A stretch of DNA of 64,000 bases from Sesamum alatum (GCA_034509735.1 JACGWO010000007.1:1178001-1242000); one strand, 5' to 3'. Shown: positions 1 to 10,406, counted from the first letter of the stretch. Translations and numbers: made by a program. The notes: generated from the sequence alone by a model not told the origin.

Positions 1-680
1 CTTCTCAGGTTCAGTAACTTCGTTGCGAACTGCTCCTGTGCACTCAATAGATTTTGGAAGGCCTTTGCTGGATGATTTTGAATCTGCCTTCTGCTTCATT
101 TTTGAATTTGAACCACCAACTTTACGTACAGATTTTAAATTTGAAGCACCGTCTTTAGCTGCAGAAATGGTAACTGACCTAACTAATTGGTCACTGGCAC
201 CAAGCTCCTTCGCAGGTTCAGTAACTTCGCTGCGAACTGCTCCCGTGCACTCAACAGATTTTGGAAGGCCTTTGCTAGTGGATTTTGAATATGCCTTCAG
301 CTCTATTTTTGAAGTTGAACCACCGACCTTTGGCGCTGATTTTGAATTTGAATCACCGTTATTACCCGCGGAAATGGTAACTGACCTAGCTGATTGGTCA
401 CTGGTACCAAGCTCCTTCTCAGGTTTAATAACTTCATTATGAAATGCTCCCGCGCGATCGACAGACTTGAGAAGGCCTTTGCTGGTGGATCTTGAATATG
501 GCTTCCGCTTTATCTTTGAATTTGGACCACCGACTTTTCGCGCAGATTTTGAATTTGAAGCGCCGTCATTACCCGCGGAAATGGGAACTGAACTAACTAA
601 CTGGTCACTGGTACCGATCTCCTTCTCAGATTTAGTAACTTCGCCTTCAAACGATCCCGTGCGATCGACAGAATCCGGAC
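1..680 (-). repeat. In-frame 207-bp tandem repeat within the EPL-like first exon
   Basis: The same landmarks recur every 207 bases. The 'gaaggcc' block recurs at 57, 264 and 471, and 'gcgatcgaca' at 454 and 661. The period is exactly 69 codons, so each unit keeps the reading frame. Each encoded unit runs SV(D/E)-x-(T/A)GA/S...EVxxxEKE(I/L)GTSDQ...SxxISAGNDG...SNSKSxxKVGG...SKGLxK. Three full units and part of a fourth are visible, and the array probably continues past the left edge. The copies have diverged by many substitutions but by no frame-breaking indel. Confidence 0.9.
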
Positions 681-1092
681 GCCCCAACGGCTCAGAAACC
701 TGATTAATTTCCAACCTTTTCCGCCCCACTGATCCACGTGGACGCCTTGGGAAATTAAAAGCACTTCCATTTTCACCGAGTGCAAGTGAAAGTCCATGCA
801 ATCCTTCACTCCAACCAATCGATTTTTGGCTAAAACCTAGCTCTGACTTCACACCATCTCCATCATCCTTCCTGCTTTTCTTAGCATCAGACTCCAAACA
901 ACTCAGAGAAACCTCCTTCCTACTCCTCTTCTTCCCCTTCTTCTTAACACCTTCCTGGTCATTTTCACTGGGAGCTTGCTTCTTACTCCCTGCCACTTCA
1001 GGAGCCCTAGATTTGTAAAGGCTCTTGAGATCCAATGATCGGTTTCTTTTGGGAATTTCAACACCACCAGACTTCTTACTGCTACTCTCCAT
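1..1092 (-). CDS. Enhancer-of-polycomb-like protein, N-terminal part (partial, runs off left edge)
   Basis: The minus strand is open for 364 codons from an ATG at 1092-1090 to the window edge. The first residues, MESSSKKSGGVEIPKRNRSL followed by DLKSLYKSR, match the start of the plant 'enhancer of polycomb-like transcription factor' family (At4g32620 type). So does the downstream FNFPRRPRGSVGRKRLE block (near residues 111-125). Members are nuclear and are thought to act in chromatin regulation alongside histone acetylation; the EPC-like domain itself would lie beyond the left edge. The visible part is lysine- and serine-rich and probably disordered. From about residue 142 onward it consists of a 69-residue unit repeated in tandem (listed separately). 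ATG choice: it is the start of the conserved motif, and upstream DNA is a pyrimidine/purine-tract leader. The exon has no stop or frameshift. Family assignment is from memory of homologs; the later exons are not visible. Confidence 0.82.
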   Translation of the reverse strand, partial: MESSSKKSGGVEIPKRNRSLDLKSLYKSRAPEVAGSKKQAPSENDQEGVKKKGKKRSRKEVSLSCLESDAKKSRKDDGDGVKSELGFSQKSIGWSEGLHGLSLALGENGSAFNFPRRPRGSVGRKRLEINQVSEPLGRPDSVDRTGSFEGEVTKSEKEIGTSDQLVSSVPISAGNDGASNSKSARKVGGPNSKIKRKPYSRSTSKGLLKSVDRAGAFHNEVIKPEKELGTSDQSARSVTISAGNNGDSNSKSAPKVGGSTSKIELKAYSKSTSKGLPKSVECTGAVRSEVTEPAKELGASDQLVRSVTISAAKDGASNLKSVRKVGGSNSKMKQKADSKSSSKGLPKSIECTGAVRNEVTEPEK

Positions 1093-1645
1093 CAACAAAC
1101 CCTCCATCCAATCACCCAAACACAATTCCCCTTATTTCCATGTTCCATACAGATCTGCCAACACAAGTCCACAGCAAAAACACAACAAATTAATCATCAC
1201 CAACCGCATCAAATTAAACACCAAACCAAACTAAAAACAAACACATTTCTCAAAACAAAGACGATCACATAGCAAAATTCAACACATAACACTGAAAAAC
1301 ACACATATATACGCATAAACTCCACATGCATGTGTGTTCCCAATTACACATATCCACAAAACACTCTACCTGGAATCCCAATTCCGGTGACAACCTCAAA
1401 TGCAGCAGCCGAGATCGAGCATAACAAGGGTTTTGATTCCGAGAGTAATTCAATGGCAGATACAGAAACTCAGAAATTCAAGTTTTTGATTAAAAGCCCT
1501 AATTTGATTTCCACTGATTTTTCTTTTTTTCTGTGTGTTTTTCAAAAACTCATTTTCCTTTTCATTTTTTCTTTTTTCTTTCTAGAGAGAGAAAGAGAAA
1601 AGGTAGGGTTTGTACGTCTGAGAGGGGCAATGGTCAGTCAAGGGT
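1093..1645 (-). promoter_or_regulatory. Probable 5' leader and proximal promoter of the EPL-like gene
   Basis: No convincing coding sequence lies here. Read on the minus strand, it begins near 1600 with a CT/GA-rich tract (tctctctag-like around 1560-1600), typical of a plant 5' untranslated leader, and leads to the ATG at 1092. A TATA box could not be placed with confidence. The transposon at 1655-2491 starts only about 10 bases upstream of this block. Confidence 0.4.
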
Positions 1646-1654
1646 TTTATTAGA

Positions 1655-2491
1655 GGGTAAATATCATTTTTGATTCTATATATTAGCCCCAATTCAATTT
1701 TGGTCTTAATTATTATAAAAATCTCAATTTTAGGATAATATCTTTCTATTTATTTCAATTTTGGTCCCAAAGTCAGAAATTTAAAAAAAAATGTTAACTT
1801 CCGTTAAAATGAGACACGTGCCCCTCAAATGATTTGTATTTTGGGGAAATATATACATGTAATGACAAAAATGAGGGAAAAATCTCAAATTAGGGTTCAT
1901 ACACGATTTTTTCTCTTCCTTATTCGCCCAAATTCCGCTTCAAGCTCTGAAAAAATAGAGTCAACAAGTAATTCGACTTCTACCCAAAGATCTCTCATGT
2001 GTTATTGTGGTAAGAAAGCATCTTTAACACGAATTCACATCATATATTTTTTTCAAATTTCGGCAAGCATCAACAGATTTTTCGAAATAAAAAAGAGGAA
2101 AAATTACGGTAATCGGGTGGGGAAAAATCATTGAACTTTGGGTCTCGAAGGCTCATTCTTCACACAACAATCTGCTGCTCTTTCACTTTTTCGATGGAAA
2201 TTCGAAAAAAAAAGAAAGGCTTACGTGGGTTTTTTTGCAGAGGAAAGGGCATAGATTTGGGGAAGAAATTAGGATTACAAATCTATGATTTTTATCCCAA
2301 ACACGCAAGTTATACGAACCATGTGAGAGGCACGTGCCTCATTTCAACGGAAGTTAACGTTTTTCGTCAATTTCTGACGTTGGGACCAAATTTGAGATAA
2401 ATCGAAAGATATTGTTCTGATGGATTTTTATAGTGATTGGGACTAAAATTGAATTGGGACTAATATATGGGACCAAAAATGAGATTTACCC
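1655..2491. mobile_element. Non-autonomous MULE-type element with long TIRs and 9-bp TSD
   Basis: The element is 837 bp. Both ends begin GGGTAAAT and the first roughly 170 bp of each end are inverted copies of each other (for example CAATTCAATTTTGGTC at the left, and the same motif reversed near 2440-2460). The ends include 'ttggtccc' motifs common in plant Mutator-like MITEs. It is flanked by the identical 9-mer TTTATTAGA at 1646-1654 and 2492-2500, a Mutator-type TSD. The interior (about 1830-2330) has open stretches on the plus strand but nothing I recognise as transposase or a captured gene. It sits between the EPL-like leader and its upstream DNA, so it may have altered that promoter. 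Confidence 0.85.
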
Positions 2492-2500
2492 TTTATTAGA

Positions 2501-3402
2501 ATTTCAGGGCGAAATTGTGTGAATTAAGTATAAATAAATAAATAACTAAAACCTTCGCCACGTGTGAAATCACCAACTGTACAATCATCCATCACACGGT
2601 CGCAATACGAGGTTAGCGTTTTGAAGCCCTAACAGAAAGAATTAAACATCGAACGCTTTCCATCCATCGACGGTTTGCATGATTGCTCTAGCCTCTATAC
2701 ACGTGGATGGCAAGATTTTAGGGCCTTGAATTCAAATTGTCCGATTCATATAATCCAGGTAATGCTGAGTTATTTCTGCGGGAGAAATGTAAGTGGTAAT
2801 TCTCGTGTCTAAGTTTCTATTTGCCTCTTAAATTACAAGAAATTACGGGACTGCCACTCTACTTTCAAAAAGAGGGAAAGCTGTGACGCGCCAAATGAAT
2901 CACTCATAATCAGCCGCCCCGAGTACGAAATTATGCGTACTCGCTCTCATACTCTGCCATCGTAACGTTGGTTGTCATTGGCTCGGCACCTAATCCGATG
3001 TCAGATATTGGGAGTGTCGCCCACGTGCACGGTTGGTGACGCTCTTGTCTTGTAACGACAGACTGCTGACGTAGTCAAATGGAAATACGTGAAAAAGATT
3101 CTAAAGGAAAAAAATATTATTAAAAAAAATTCCAAATTGGATTCCATTTTTTTATGATTATATATATTTCTAATAATTTAATCTAATGTCATTTTATTAC
3201 ATTACAAGATTTATTATTTTATTATAATGATATGATATAATAATGTGTAAAATAAATCAATTATAAATTTATAAGCTTTTTGGTTGTAGAAAGTTTAGTA
3301 CTTAATATGGGAACGTCACACTTCGCCTGCATGCAGTTGCAACGTATCCATGCACGTTGAACACGTGAAATAATTTATTAATAAAATTTAAACGAAAAAT
3401 AG
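2501..3402. other. Intergenic, no gene seen
   Basis: No coding signal is visible. The part at about 2560-3070 is less AT-rich than its surroundings and contains several ACGTG cores (2573, 2702, 3024). It may be displaced upstream promoter sequence of the EPL-like gene, pushed away by the 837-bp insertion. From 3100 on it becomes very AT-rich. Confidence 0.4.
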
Positions 3403-3411
3403 TGCGTTATG

Positions 3412-3725
3412 GGTAAATGTTTTTTGGCCCCGTAAGACTAGGACATTATTTGTTTTAGTATCACAACTTAGGTAGGTGGCTGTTTTAGTCCCAAAAAACA
3501 CGTTTTCCAACTTTTTTTGTCCCAAAATGTCACGTTTTTTAATTTTTTTTGTCCCAAAATATCATATCATTTTTTGGACCAAAAAAATTGAAAACGTATT
3601 TTATGGGAACAAAAAAACACTAAAAAATATGTTTTATGGGACTAAAACAGCCACCTACCTAAAATGTCGTACCAAAACAAAAAATACCCTAATTTTACAG
3701 GACAAAAAAAAAAACATTTTGCCAA
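3412..3725. mobile_element. Foldback MITE with 9-bp TSD
   Basis: This 314-bp element is almost entirely two inverted arms. The left arm (about 3412-3560) and right arm (about 3590-3725) share AGGTAGGTGGCTGTTTTAGT and flanking blocks in opposite orientation. The flanking 9-mer TGCGTTATG occurs at 3403-3411 and again at 3726-3734, which supports a Mutator-like transposition. There is no internal coding capacity; the open frame across it is just the low-complexity arm. Confidence 0.85.
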
Positions 3726-4024
3726 TGCGTTATGATATTTTCGAAGTAAAAGTAAGCAATTAAATGGGGAAGAAAACTTGTCATTTAAGTTAGTAAAAAT
3801 TTCCATGCAATCTGATATAATTTTATTGCATTTATCAGATTCACGCACATTTATAATATGGGATAAGGTCAAAAAAAAGAAAAAGTAAATTGACCATCAT
3901 TGATATCTAAATAATACTCTAACTTTATTCAAATGTTAAACTATTATTGATTAATGCAGAATCCAATATAGAACTTAGTTTTTATTTTTAATAATGAGCG
4001 ATGAATTATTTTGAAAATACAGCA

Positions 4025-4215
4025 ATGTTTTTATAACAATCAACTGCTATTATAATATTCAGTTTATAGTATAACAACATCTCTAAATCTACCAATATCA
4101 ATATTAAAGCAATCAAAGGAATAATACAAACACCCTATAAACTAAACAACACTCTACATTCATAGTATGGTAACCCACGACCTCTTAGTTGTGGAACCTC
4201 AACCTCACCACTCGG
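4025..4215 (-). repeat. Possible tRNA-derived SINE (minus strand)
   Basis: Read on the minus strand, TGCCCGAGTGG (near 4215-4205) fits the RNA polymerase III box A consensus at 10 of 11 positions. About 45 bases on, GGTCGTGGGTTACCA resembles a tRNA T-arm/box B, but only weakly. An AT-rich tail follows. It could be a decayed SINE; no TSD was identified. Confidence 0.3.
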
Positions 4216-4454
4216 GCAAAAGATCATCGATCCATATAGAACTCAGTTGAAGGGGAAAAAAAGTAAGAACGAATAAAAATGGATGAAGTATGACAATAAA
4301 AATGTTTAAATTTTAGTATTTTTTTATCCATTTCAACTTGTATGTACTTTAATTGGATTTGATTATTTTTGAATGGGTCGAGTTTGGGGTGGTAATTCAA
4401 TAAAATCCAATTGAAGCAAATAAAATCTCATTAACTTGATAATTCGATAAGTCG

Positions 4455-4625
4455 AGGAAGCCCAGTTTAGTTGGCGAAATTGAGGTTCCATGATCCTAAA
4501 GGTCATGGATCAAATCCTTGCGTGAGTTGATATTATTTCTACTGTATAGTAGGTATGATTTATTGTTATAATAGCTAAGTGTTAGTTTATGCGATATTAT
4601 TGATATAATAGCTAAGTGTCAATTT
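4455..4625 (+). repeat. Possible tRNA-derived SINE (plus strand)
   Basis: AGCCCAGTTTAGTTGGCGAA is box A-like. GGATCAAATCC at 4507-4517 matches the box B consensus at 9 of 11 positions, at tRNA-like spacing. A tail follows containing the direct repeat TATAATAGCTAAGTGT (about 4567 and 4603). The 3' boundary merges with the truncated MITE that follows. The call rests on the Pol III box resemblance only. Confidence 0.35.
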
Positions 4626-4937
4626 CTATCCATTTTTATGGATGAATGAACCAAAATACCCTTATGCACTGAATTATTTTTTATTTAAATTTTAAATTTT
4701 TTTTGGACAACAATGCACAGGGAGATGTTTCCTGAATTTATTACACAGAGTAACAATAATGCAATTTGTCTCGGTTGATTTTTCTACAATTTTAATAAAG
4801 AATTTAAAGGCAAAATGATCAATTTTAGGCCTTTGGTTGAAAATTACAAACCTTAGGGAGATATTTGTAATTTTTCAAACAACAATGGGGTATTTGTAAA
4901 TACGCCAAACCTCAGGGGAGTTGGCTGTAATTTACCC
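4626..4937. mobile_element. Left-truncated copy of the 424-bp MITE family
   Basis: The sequence follows the elements at 44536-44959 and 55607-56037 nearly line by line: a 'ccaaaatacccttatgcac' block, the 'ttttttacacag'-like block, 'ttctacaattttaat', and the end 'tgtaatttaccc'. The first ~110 bp, including the left terminal repeat, are missing. No TSD can be expected. Confidence 0.7.
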
Positions 4938-4969
4938 TAAAAAAAGGTATCATAATCAAATATTTTAAA

Positions 4970-5260
4970 AGGGATCATTACATTTACACCCTTATGGGAC
5001 CAAAAATGAATCCACTTATGGGACCAAAATTGAAAACGAGTCCACTTATGGGACCAAAAATATAATTTACCCCGAGCAATTTAACGGAGGTGTGCGAGTC
5101 ACGTGATTCTGCCGTTAGCAATTAACGGAAAACTCCTTTTGGTCCTAAAATTGGAAAAAAAAAATGAACATATGGAATGTAATGTGTTAATTCCCCACAG
5201 TATAAGGCCAAAATTAGAAACGATCCACTTATGAGATCAAAAATATAATTTACCCAATAA
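4970..5260. mobile_element. Decayed MITE-like repeat with 'cttatgggaccaaaa' units
   Basis: The motif CCACTTATGGGACCAAAA recurs near 5013 and 5040, with variants near 4990 and 5225. The segment contains the ACGTGATTCTGCCGTTA / TTAACGGA arms typical of the local 'gggaccaaaattg...aatttaccc' MITE type. Ends are too eroded to define, and no coding sequence is seen. Confidence 0.45.
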
Positions 5261-5352
5261 ATATCCAAAATAATATTTATATATGGTATGGGACCTATTG
5301 GACTAGTGTCTGAGTTTCAAAACGCAACATACTCGAATCTACCTAGAAAATT

Positions 5353-6283
5353 GGGCAATTATTATTATTATATGGACACTCATTTGCGTCAGATCCAAAT
5401 ATACAAATAAGGGTAGCAACGGGGCGAGTTTGTATGGACTCGAGACGTGCCCCGCCAACTCCGGTAAGGACCCGGGATGCGCCCGCCCCGATTATTTTTT
5501 AACCCTGCCCCGACACAAAACCCATTGGGACGGGTCTAACCTGGTAGACCCGATTATTTTATTTTTTTTATTTATTTGATAAATTTAAAAAGAAAAAAGA
5601 AAATTTAATATATCAATTACTAATAAATTGTTCATGATCCAACTCAAGTTCAAGTCAAAAAAGATTTTCAAGTACAAATAAAATTATTCATAATAAAACA
5701 ACCCAAACAATTCATATTGATTATACATTAGTAACTACTTCTTCGTCTTCCTCATCGTTAAGTATTGTTGGACAATTTTTCAATTCATCAATTGTTGAAC
5801 AAGTATCTAACAAATAAATAAATTAAATGATATAATATTTTATTAATTATTTATCTATCATGATAAAGTAAAAATAAATAAATAAATATATATATATATA
5901 TATATATATAAACGGGGTGGTTCCTTAGGGACATAGGACTCCTGTCCAGGTCCTAACTCTTATGACCCAACCCATCTTCAATTTTTTTGAACCCGAACGG
6001 GTTTTGTCGGGTTCGTGTTCGTGCCCAGGACGGGTTTTGTCGGGTTTGGGTTGAATTGCCACCCCTATATACAAATATTTTATATTCTTTACAAAATTAT
6101 AAGTACACTTGTTGATATTGTAATTGTACAAATATACACCAATTAAGTGGTGCAAGTTTATACAAAACATCCATTGAGTTACATTACACTAACACCCTTT
6201 CAGAGTGTGTACTTGTAATTTTGCAAATGACAGGGTATTTGTATATTTGAACCTAACCTCAATGGTTGGTAATATAGTTTATC
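5353..6283. mobile_element. Older MITE split by a nested hAT element
   Basis: The left part at 5353-5407 and right part at 6068-6283 together follow the layout of the 251-bp MITE at 24608-24858: a gggtaaatta-like left end, 'ttacaaaattataa' and 'gtaattttgcaaa' internal blocks, and 'cctaacctcaatgg...tttatc' at the right end. The hAT element at 5408-6067 interrupts it. No coding sequence is present. Confidence 0.6.
5408..6067. mobile_element. Non-autonomous hAT element, 8-bp TSD
   Basis: The 660-bp element starts TAAGGGTAGCAA and ends in the inverse of TAGGGGTGGCAA, a typical hAT terminal repeat. The 8-mer TATACAAA lies on both sides (5400-5407 and 6068-6075). Subterminal regions are rich in CGGGTTTTGTCGGGT-like motifs, also a hAT trait, and the core is AT-rich with an (AT)n run at about 5887-5911. 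It has no transposase. Confidence 0.85.
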
Positions 6284-6762
6284 TTCTTTTTTATTTTTTG
6301 GTGCATAATATATTCAAAATACAGAAGTTCTAAAATTTAAAAATTGAAAATTAAATGATATTGAAATTTCTTAAAATGAATTGTGGGATGCTAATGTGTT
6401 TTTCTTACTAAATCAAAAGAATATATCATCGTGTTTACTTGCTAATATCATTTTATATATTTCCAATAAAATAAAAGTCCAATCATTTGAATTTTTAAGG
6501 AGGGTAAATTGACCATCATTAATATCCAAATAATAGTCTAACTGAGTGCATATTGAATAATAAATCAAATTAATCAAATCACATTTGGTAAAACAAACTT
6601 TCTATATATATATTAAAAAAATAAATGCTAAAATTGCAATCCACTATTTTTAGGTAAATTTAGTTTATCGATTTACAAAAGCTTAAAATTATGATAAGTT
6701 CAAGATAAAAATGAATATTTTAGGATTTTAGACTTGATCCATACATACTCATTTTATTTCAA

Positions 6763-7311
6763 GGGATGATTACACTCCTTTCCCCTGAGGTTTGGTGTAA
6801 TTACACGTAGACCCCCTGTAGTTTTGAAAAATTACATTTAGTACCCCTGAGGTTTGCTTCTGTCTAACAAATAGGGTCATCTGTTAGTGAAAATTCCCCG
6901 AATTTGTTGATATTAACAAAAAAAAAATTGAATGAAAATCGATATTTACCCTCAATTGACTTATTAATGACTTAATGCTGACCAAACAAATATTTTATGA
7001 CTAAATTACCCTTTGAACGGTGAAAATATACCTCTTCTCATGCATTAACGTGTGACGATATATAAGGGTAGTTTGGTTATAAAAAGATTCGTTTGACCTA
7101 CAATAAGTCAGTAATAAGTCAATTGATGGCAAATCTTACCTTTGATTCAATTTTTTTGCTAATATCAACAAATTCGGTGAATTTGGACTAACGGAGGGAC
7201 TCATTTGTTAGACAGGATCAAACCTCAGGAGTAGTAAATGTAATTTCTCAAACTACAGGGGGTCTACGTGTAATTACACCAAATCTCAGGGGAGGAGAGT
7301 GTAATTATCCC
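6763..7311. mobile_element. Long-TIR MITE, about 549 bp
   Basis: The left arm (6763-~6900) and right arm (~7170-7311) are inverted copies. Shared blocks are GGGAT(A/G)ATTACAC, 'cctgaggtttggtgtaattacacgtagaccccctgtag' and 'ctgtctaacaaa'. The middle arms also mirror each other ('cgaatttgttgatatta' against 'taatatcaacaaattcg'), so nearly the whole element folds back. No convincing TSD is visible at these boundaries, so the exact ends may be off by a few bases. Confidence 0.75.
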
Positions 7312-8352
7312 ATATAACAAAGAGACACCGTAAATTGTTGGCACAATAAATGCTAGATTAATATGCGTTGTTGATCCAAAACTCCTATTTTATGTGTTGA
7401 GAAATGAAAATAGTAGCAACAAAATGATTTTTTTAAAAAAAAAAAGAGTATCATAATCAAACATTAAAAATAACAAGCAACTTGATAAAATAAAGGCAAA
7501 CTATCTATGCAAAAAAATTCTTAGCATATTTTATATAGTTTTTAGTTTTAATGCTTGTAAAATGAATTTAATATACTTAATTTTCCATTTTGCTTCTGAA
7601 TGATTTATAGTTATTTATCATTATTCTCATTTAAGGAAAAAAAAAAAAAAACTTGAAGGCAGTACTTCATTTTTTTCAATTATTTATAGATAATCTAAAT
7701 GCATGAGTTTTGTTTTAATATTTACTTTAAATTCTGTTAGTATTTAATTATAACAGTCAGAAATTTGTATCATGGAGATATATTTTTTATGGAATATATC
7801 ACTGCATTTATTTAAGAAATAAACAACTAAAATGAAACGAAATATATAAGTAGGAGAGACTAATAAATAATAATGATTCTCCATTGACGACTACCAGAAT
7901 ATATTATACTTTGATGCTTTGTGCACTGAATTTATTGAGAATGGCCACGAGTCTTACCAGATATGTGGGTATTTATTTTGCTTCATGTGAGTTTACTGCA
8001 ATTCGTTCAATAGCGATTGAATCGATTTACTTATAAAATCATTAAAATATTGATGTGTTGAAAAATAGTGAATGATAAATTAAAAAATAAATTTATTTCG
8101 ATCAAATTAAATCGCATCAAATCATTAATTATGACAAATAGATAGTGGATGATGGTCTATCTGCCTTCCAAATGAAAGCTTGGTTAAATTCATGTTATAC
8201 TAAATGTTTTGTGCATTGAATTTAGTAATTTATTGAGAATGGCCGTAATATTGCCACTAAATCCACATACCCTTAATAAGAAGCTTCAAATTTTGACTAT
8301 TACAAAATATGAATTGTTACAATTAAACAATTAAAAAATGATTATACCTTAA
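7312..8352. other. AT-rich intergenic DNA, nothing recognised
   Basis: The sequence is low-complexity and very AT-rich with homopolymer A runs (7433, 7637). The phrase 'tgtgcattgaatttagtaatttattgagaatggcc' near 8212 partly repeats one near 7920 ('tgtgcactgaatttattgagaatggcc'), suggesting an old local duplication. There is no open frame of interest. Confidence 0.4.
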
Positions 8353-8799
8353 TGCCATGTCTACCGGATCGTATTGTATTAGGTCATATTATAGTAGATT
8401 CATATTATCTATTATATTAGCATGTATAATATTATCTCATAGTTTGTTTATTTTGCATTGGTTATATGGATAATAGTCTGGATACAAAAATAATAGGACA
8501 TTTACTATCAACCACGTAAATCCGGATTGTATATACAATTACAAATTTGCCCATTACATTTGATAATCATCACATCCGTGTGGTTGTGTAATAAATGCAC
8601 CCACAATAATTGTAAAACCATCTTTATAAGCAACAAAACTATGTAATTTATGGTGGAGTATTTACCTTGCATTTACAATGAATTTACCACGTAAATCTAT
8701 GTAATTCACGCAACACAATAAATGCTCACCTACCACAATAAATGTCACCTACCAAATGTCAGCATATTAATGATGAATGTCAGCACAATTCGGTTCAAG

Positions 8800-9260
8800 T
8801 TGAGGGGCAAGATAGACTTAAAATACACTCCTTATGGGGCAATACAGGAAGTAAAAGTTTGTAGAGAATTATGTGGGCCCCACATATTAACAATATGGGA
8901 CATGAAAATTGAATTGTTATATTAGAAATAGCATGGGCTAATAGCGGACTTTTGCAATAGTAGCGGGCCTGGGCTATTACAAGTAAACATGCGTAACACA
9001 CATATTAACCCAGATATAGGGGCTAATATGGGTCGGTAAACACAAAAGGGCTTAATAGGGCCTAATAGTGGTTAGTAGAAGTTGGCATTTACTTCAAAAC
9101 CATCTGGCCCGCTACATCCAGCCATCAACCCCTACAACTCCATATTCTGCACCATATTATAATATGGGATGGGAGGCCCATATTATTTATCAATGGGGCC
9201 CACCCACATGGCTATTAACTTTCCCTTCCCATTTTGTCCCTGTTTTGCCCACGTTTTTTA
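8800..9260. repeat. Inverted repeat with 'gggcccac' arms
   Basis: Read in reverse, about 8800-8990 resembles about 9080-9230. Both arms carry 'ggcccgctac', a 'ccatatt-ataatatggg' palindrome and 'gtgggccccac/ggggcccaccc'. A third relative lies at about 10110-10260. These look like subterminal regions of one transposon family. No coding sequence is supported. Confidence 0.5.
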
Positions 9261-9606
9261 ACAACTTTATCCCTCAATTTGTGTAAATTTTCAAATACAA
9301 ATTTATTATTCTGACACATGGTGGGTTTTTTAATGCAAGTCTTCATTATATAGCCAACCTCCATTGCCTTCTTCACCCTATTTGTTTTCGTTCATAAGAG
9401 TTTCTTCTACAGTTAGTGTGTTAAACCATGTCATATACATACATATATATACACATGATTTAATTATTAAAAAGAATTTGCTAACTGTACAATTTCCTCT
9501 AACCTCATAAGCACATCAGTTCGTTGTCTCCATTACTACAATGGTGAGTGCATTGTGGTTGTGAGAAACGCACACACAAACCCCCTTTCTTCTCTTTCTC
9601 CTCAAA

Positions 9607-9927
9607 ATGGTTGGCGGAGATACAACGGCGTTGGAAGGATGCACCACTATTACAGCGCCCCTTCGTTTAATCCGAGAAGTTGCCCGAATCTCCACCGTTG
9701 GATTCTGGGGGTTTTTCAAGAAAGATTGTGCGGACTTGGCTCGCAGAGTCTTCTCTTGGCTCACTTGCTTGAAGAAATCAGGGATTCGAAGAAAATCCAA
9801 GAAAATGTTGAAGTGGGCTCTTCTTCTTTCTTCCGTTCTTGCTTTTCTGATAATAGGTAAGGGAGAATTGTGCGAAGAAAAGAAAGGGAAAGATAATGTC
9901 TCCAACACTAAACTACGAACACTATAG
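9607..9927 (+). CDS. Unrecognised 106-codon open frame, possible captured gene fragment
   Basis: This frame encodes a basic protein. Near residues 69-81 it has a 'KKSGIRRKSKK' basic stretch, followed by a hydrophobic helix MLKWALLLSSVLAFLII (about residues 70-90), which could be a membrane anchor. I recognise no family. The DNA at 9540-9900 is clearly richer in GC than its flanks, as expected for a gene or gene fragment. At 9854-9860 the sequence ATAG|GTAAGG is a good splice donor, so the last ~20 codons may be read-through into an intron. It lies between transposon-like repeats and near a psaH pseudogene, so it may be a transposon-carried fragment. The overlapping minus-strand frame looks like a shadow. 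Confidence 0.3.
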   Translation: MVGGDTTALEGCTTITAPLRLIREVARISTVGFWGFFKKDCADLARRVFSWLTCLKKSGIRRKSKKMLKWALLLSSVLAFLIIGKGELCEEKKGKDNVSNTKLRTL

Positions 9928-10406
9928 CTGGGGGCATAATTATAAACTTTACTCTTATCCAATATACAACATTGGATAGTAAACCAACATATTAATCTAC
10001 CTATTATCTCTTACAATTACTGTCACAAGTAAGGCCATATTTACCTCCCTGGATAAACCCCTATATCCAGGTCAATAGGGGTTTGTCCGTTGTTTACTAT
10101 GCAACGCGTAAGCCCGCTACTAATTCCTTGGGCCCTCTACTAACCTCTACAATTGCATCGATTGTAATACAGGTTCCCCCTCCCATATTGATAATATGTG
10201 GGACCCACCTAGTGTTATACCACAATTTACTTCCGTTTTTGTCCTTATTTTCTCGACGTGCATTTACAATTTTATCCTCAATGGCCATTGGATTTATACC
10301 CAACAATAATAAATGTCTGATAATGGGATTTTTATTAGTTTTTTTAATAAGGTATTCTCTCCTCTCTACCAATATTTGCTCCTCACAAGAACTACAACGT
10401 AAAAAC

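Noticed and set aside
23..703. Plus-strand open frames over the left-edge repeat
   Set aside because: They are complements of the clearly conserved minus-strand EPL-like exon. The 207-bp periodicity keeps several frames open, and no family resemblance exists on the plus strand.
3476..3872. Open frames across the foldback MITE on both strands
   Set aside because: They consist of the inverted arms' low-complexity Phe/Lys/Thr sequence; the TSD shows this is a transposon without coding function.
9516..9962. 148-codon minus-strand frame
   Set aside because: It overlaps the plus-strand frame with the splice donor, is Arg/Ser-rich in the way a shadow frame would be, and has no recognisable motif. 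The plus strand is only slightly better supported, so neither is certain.
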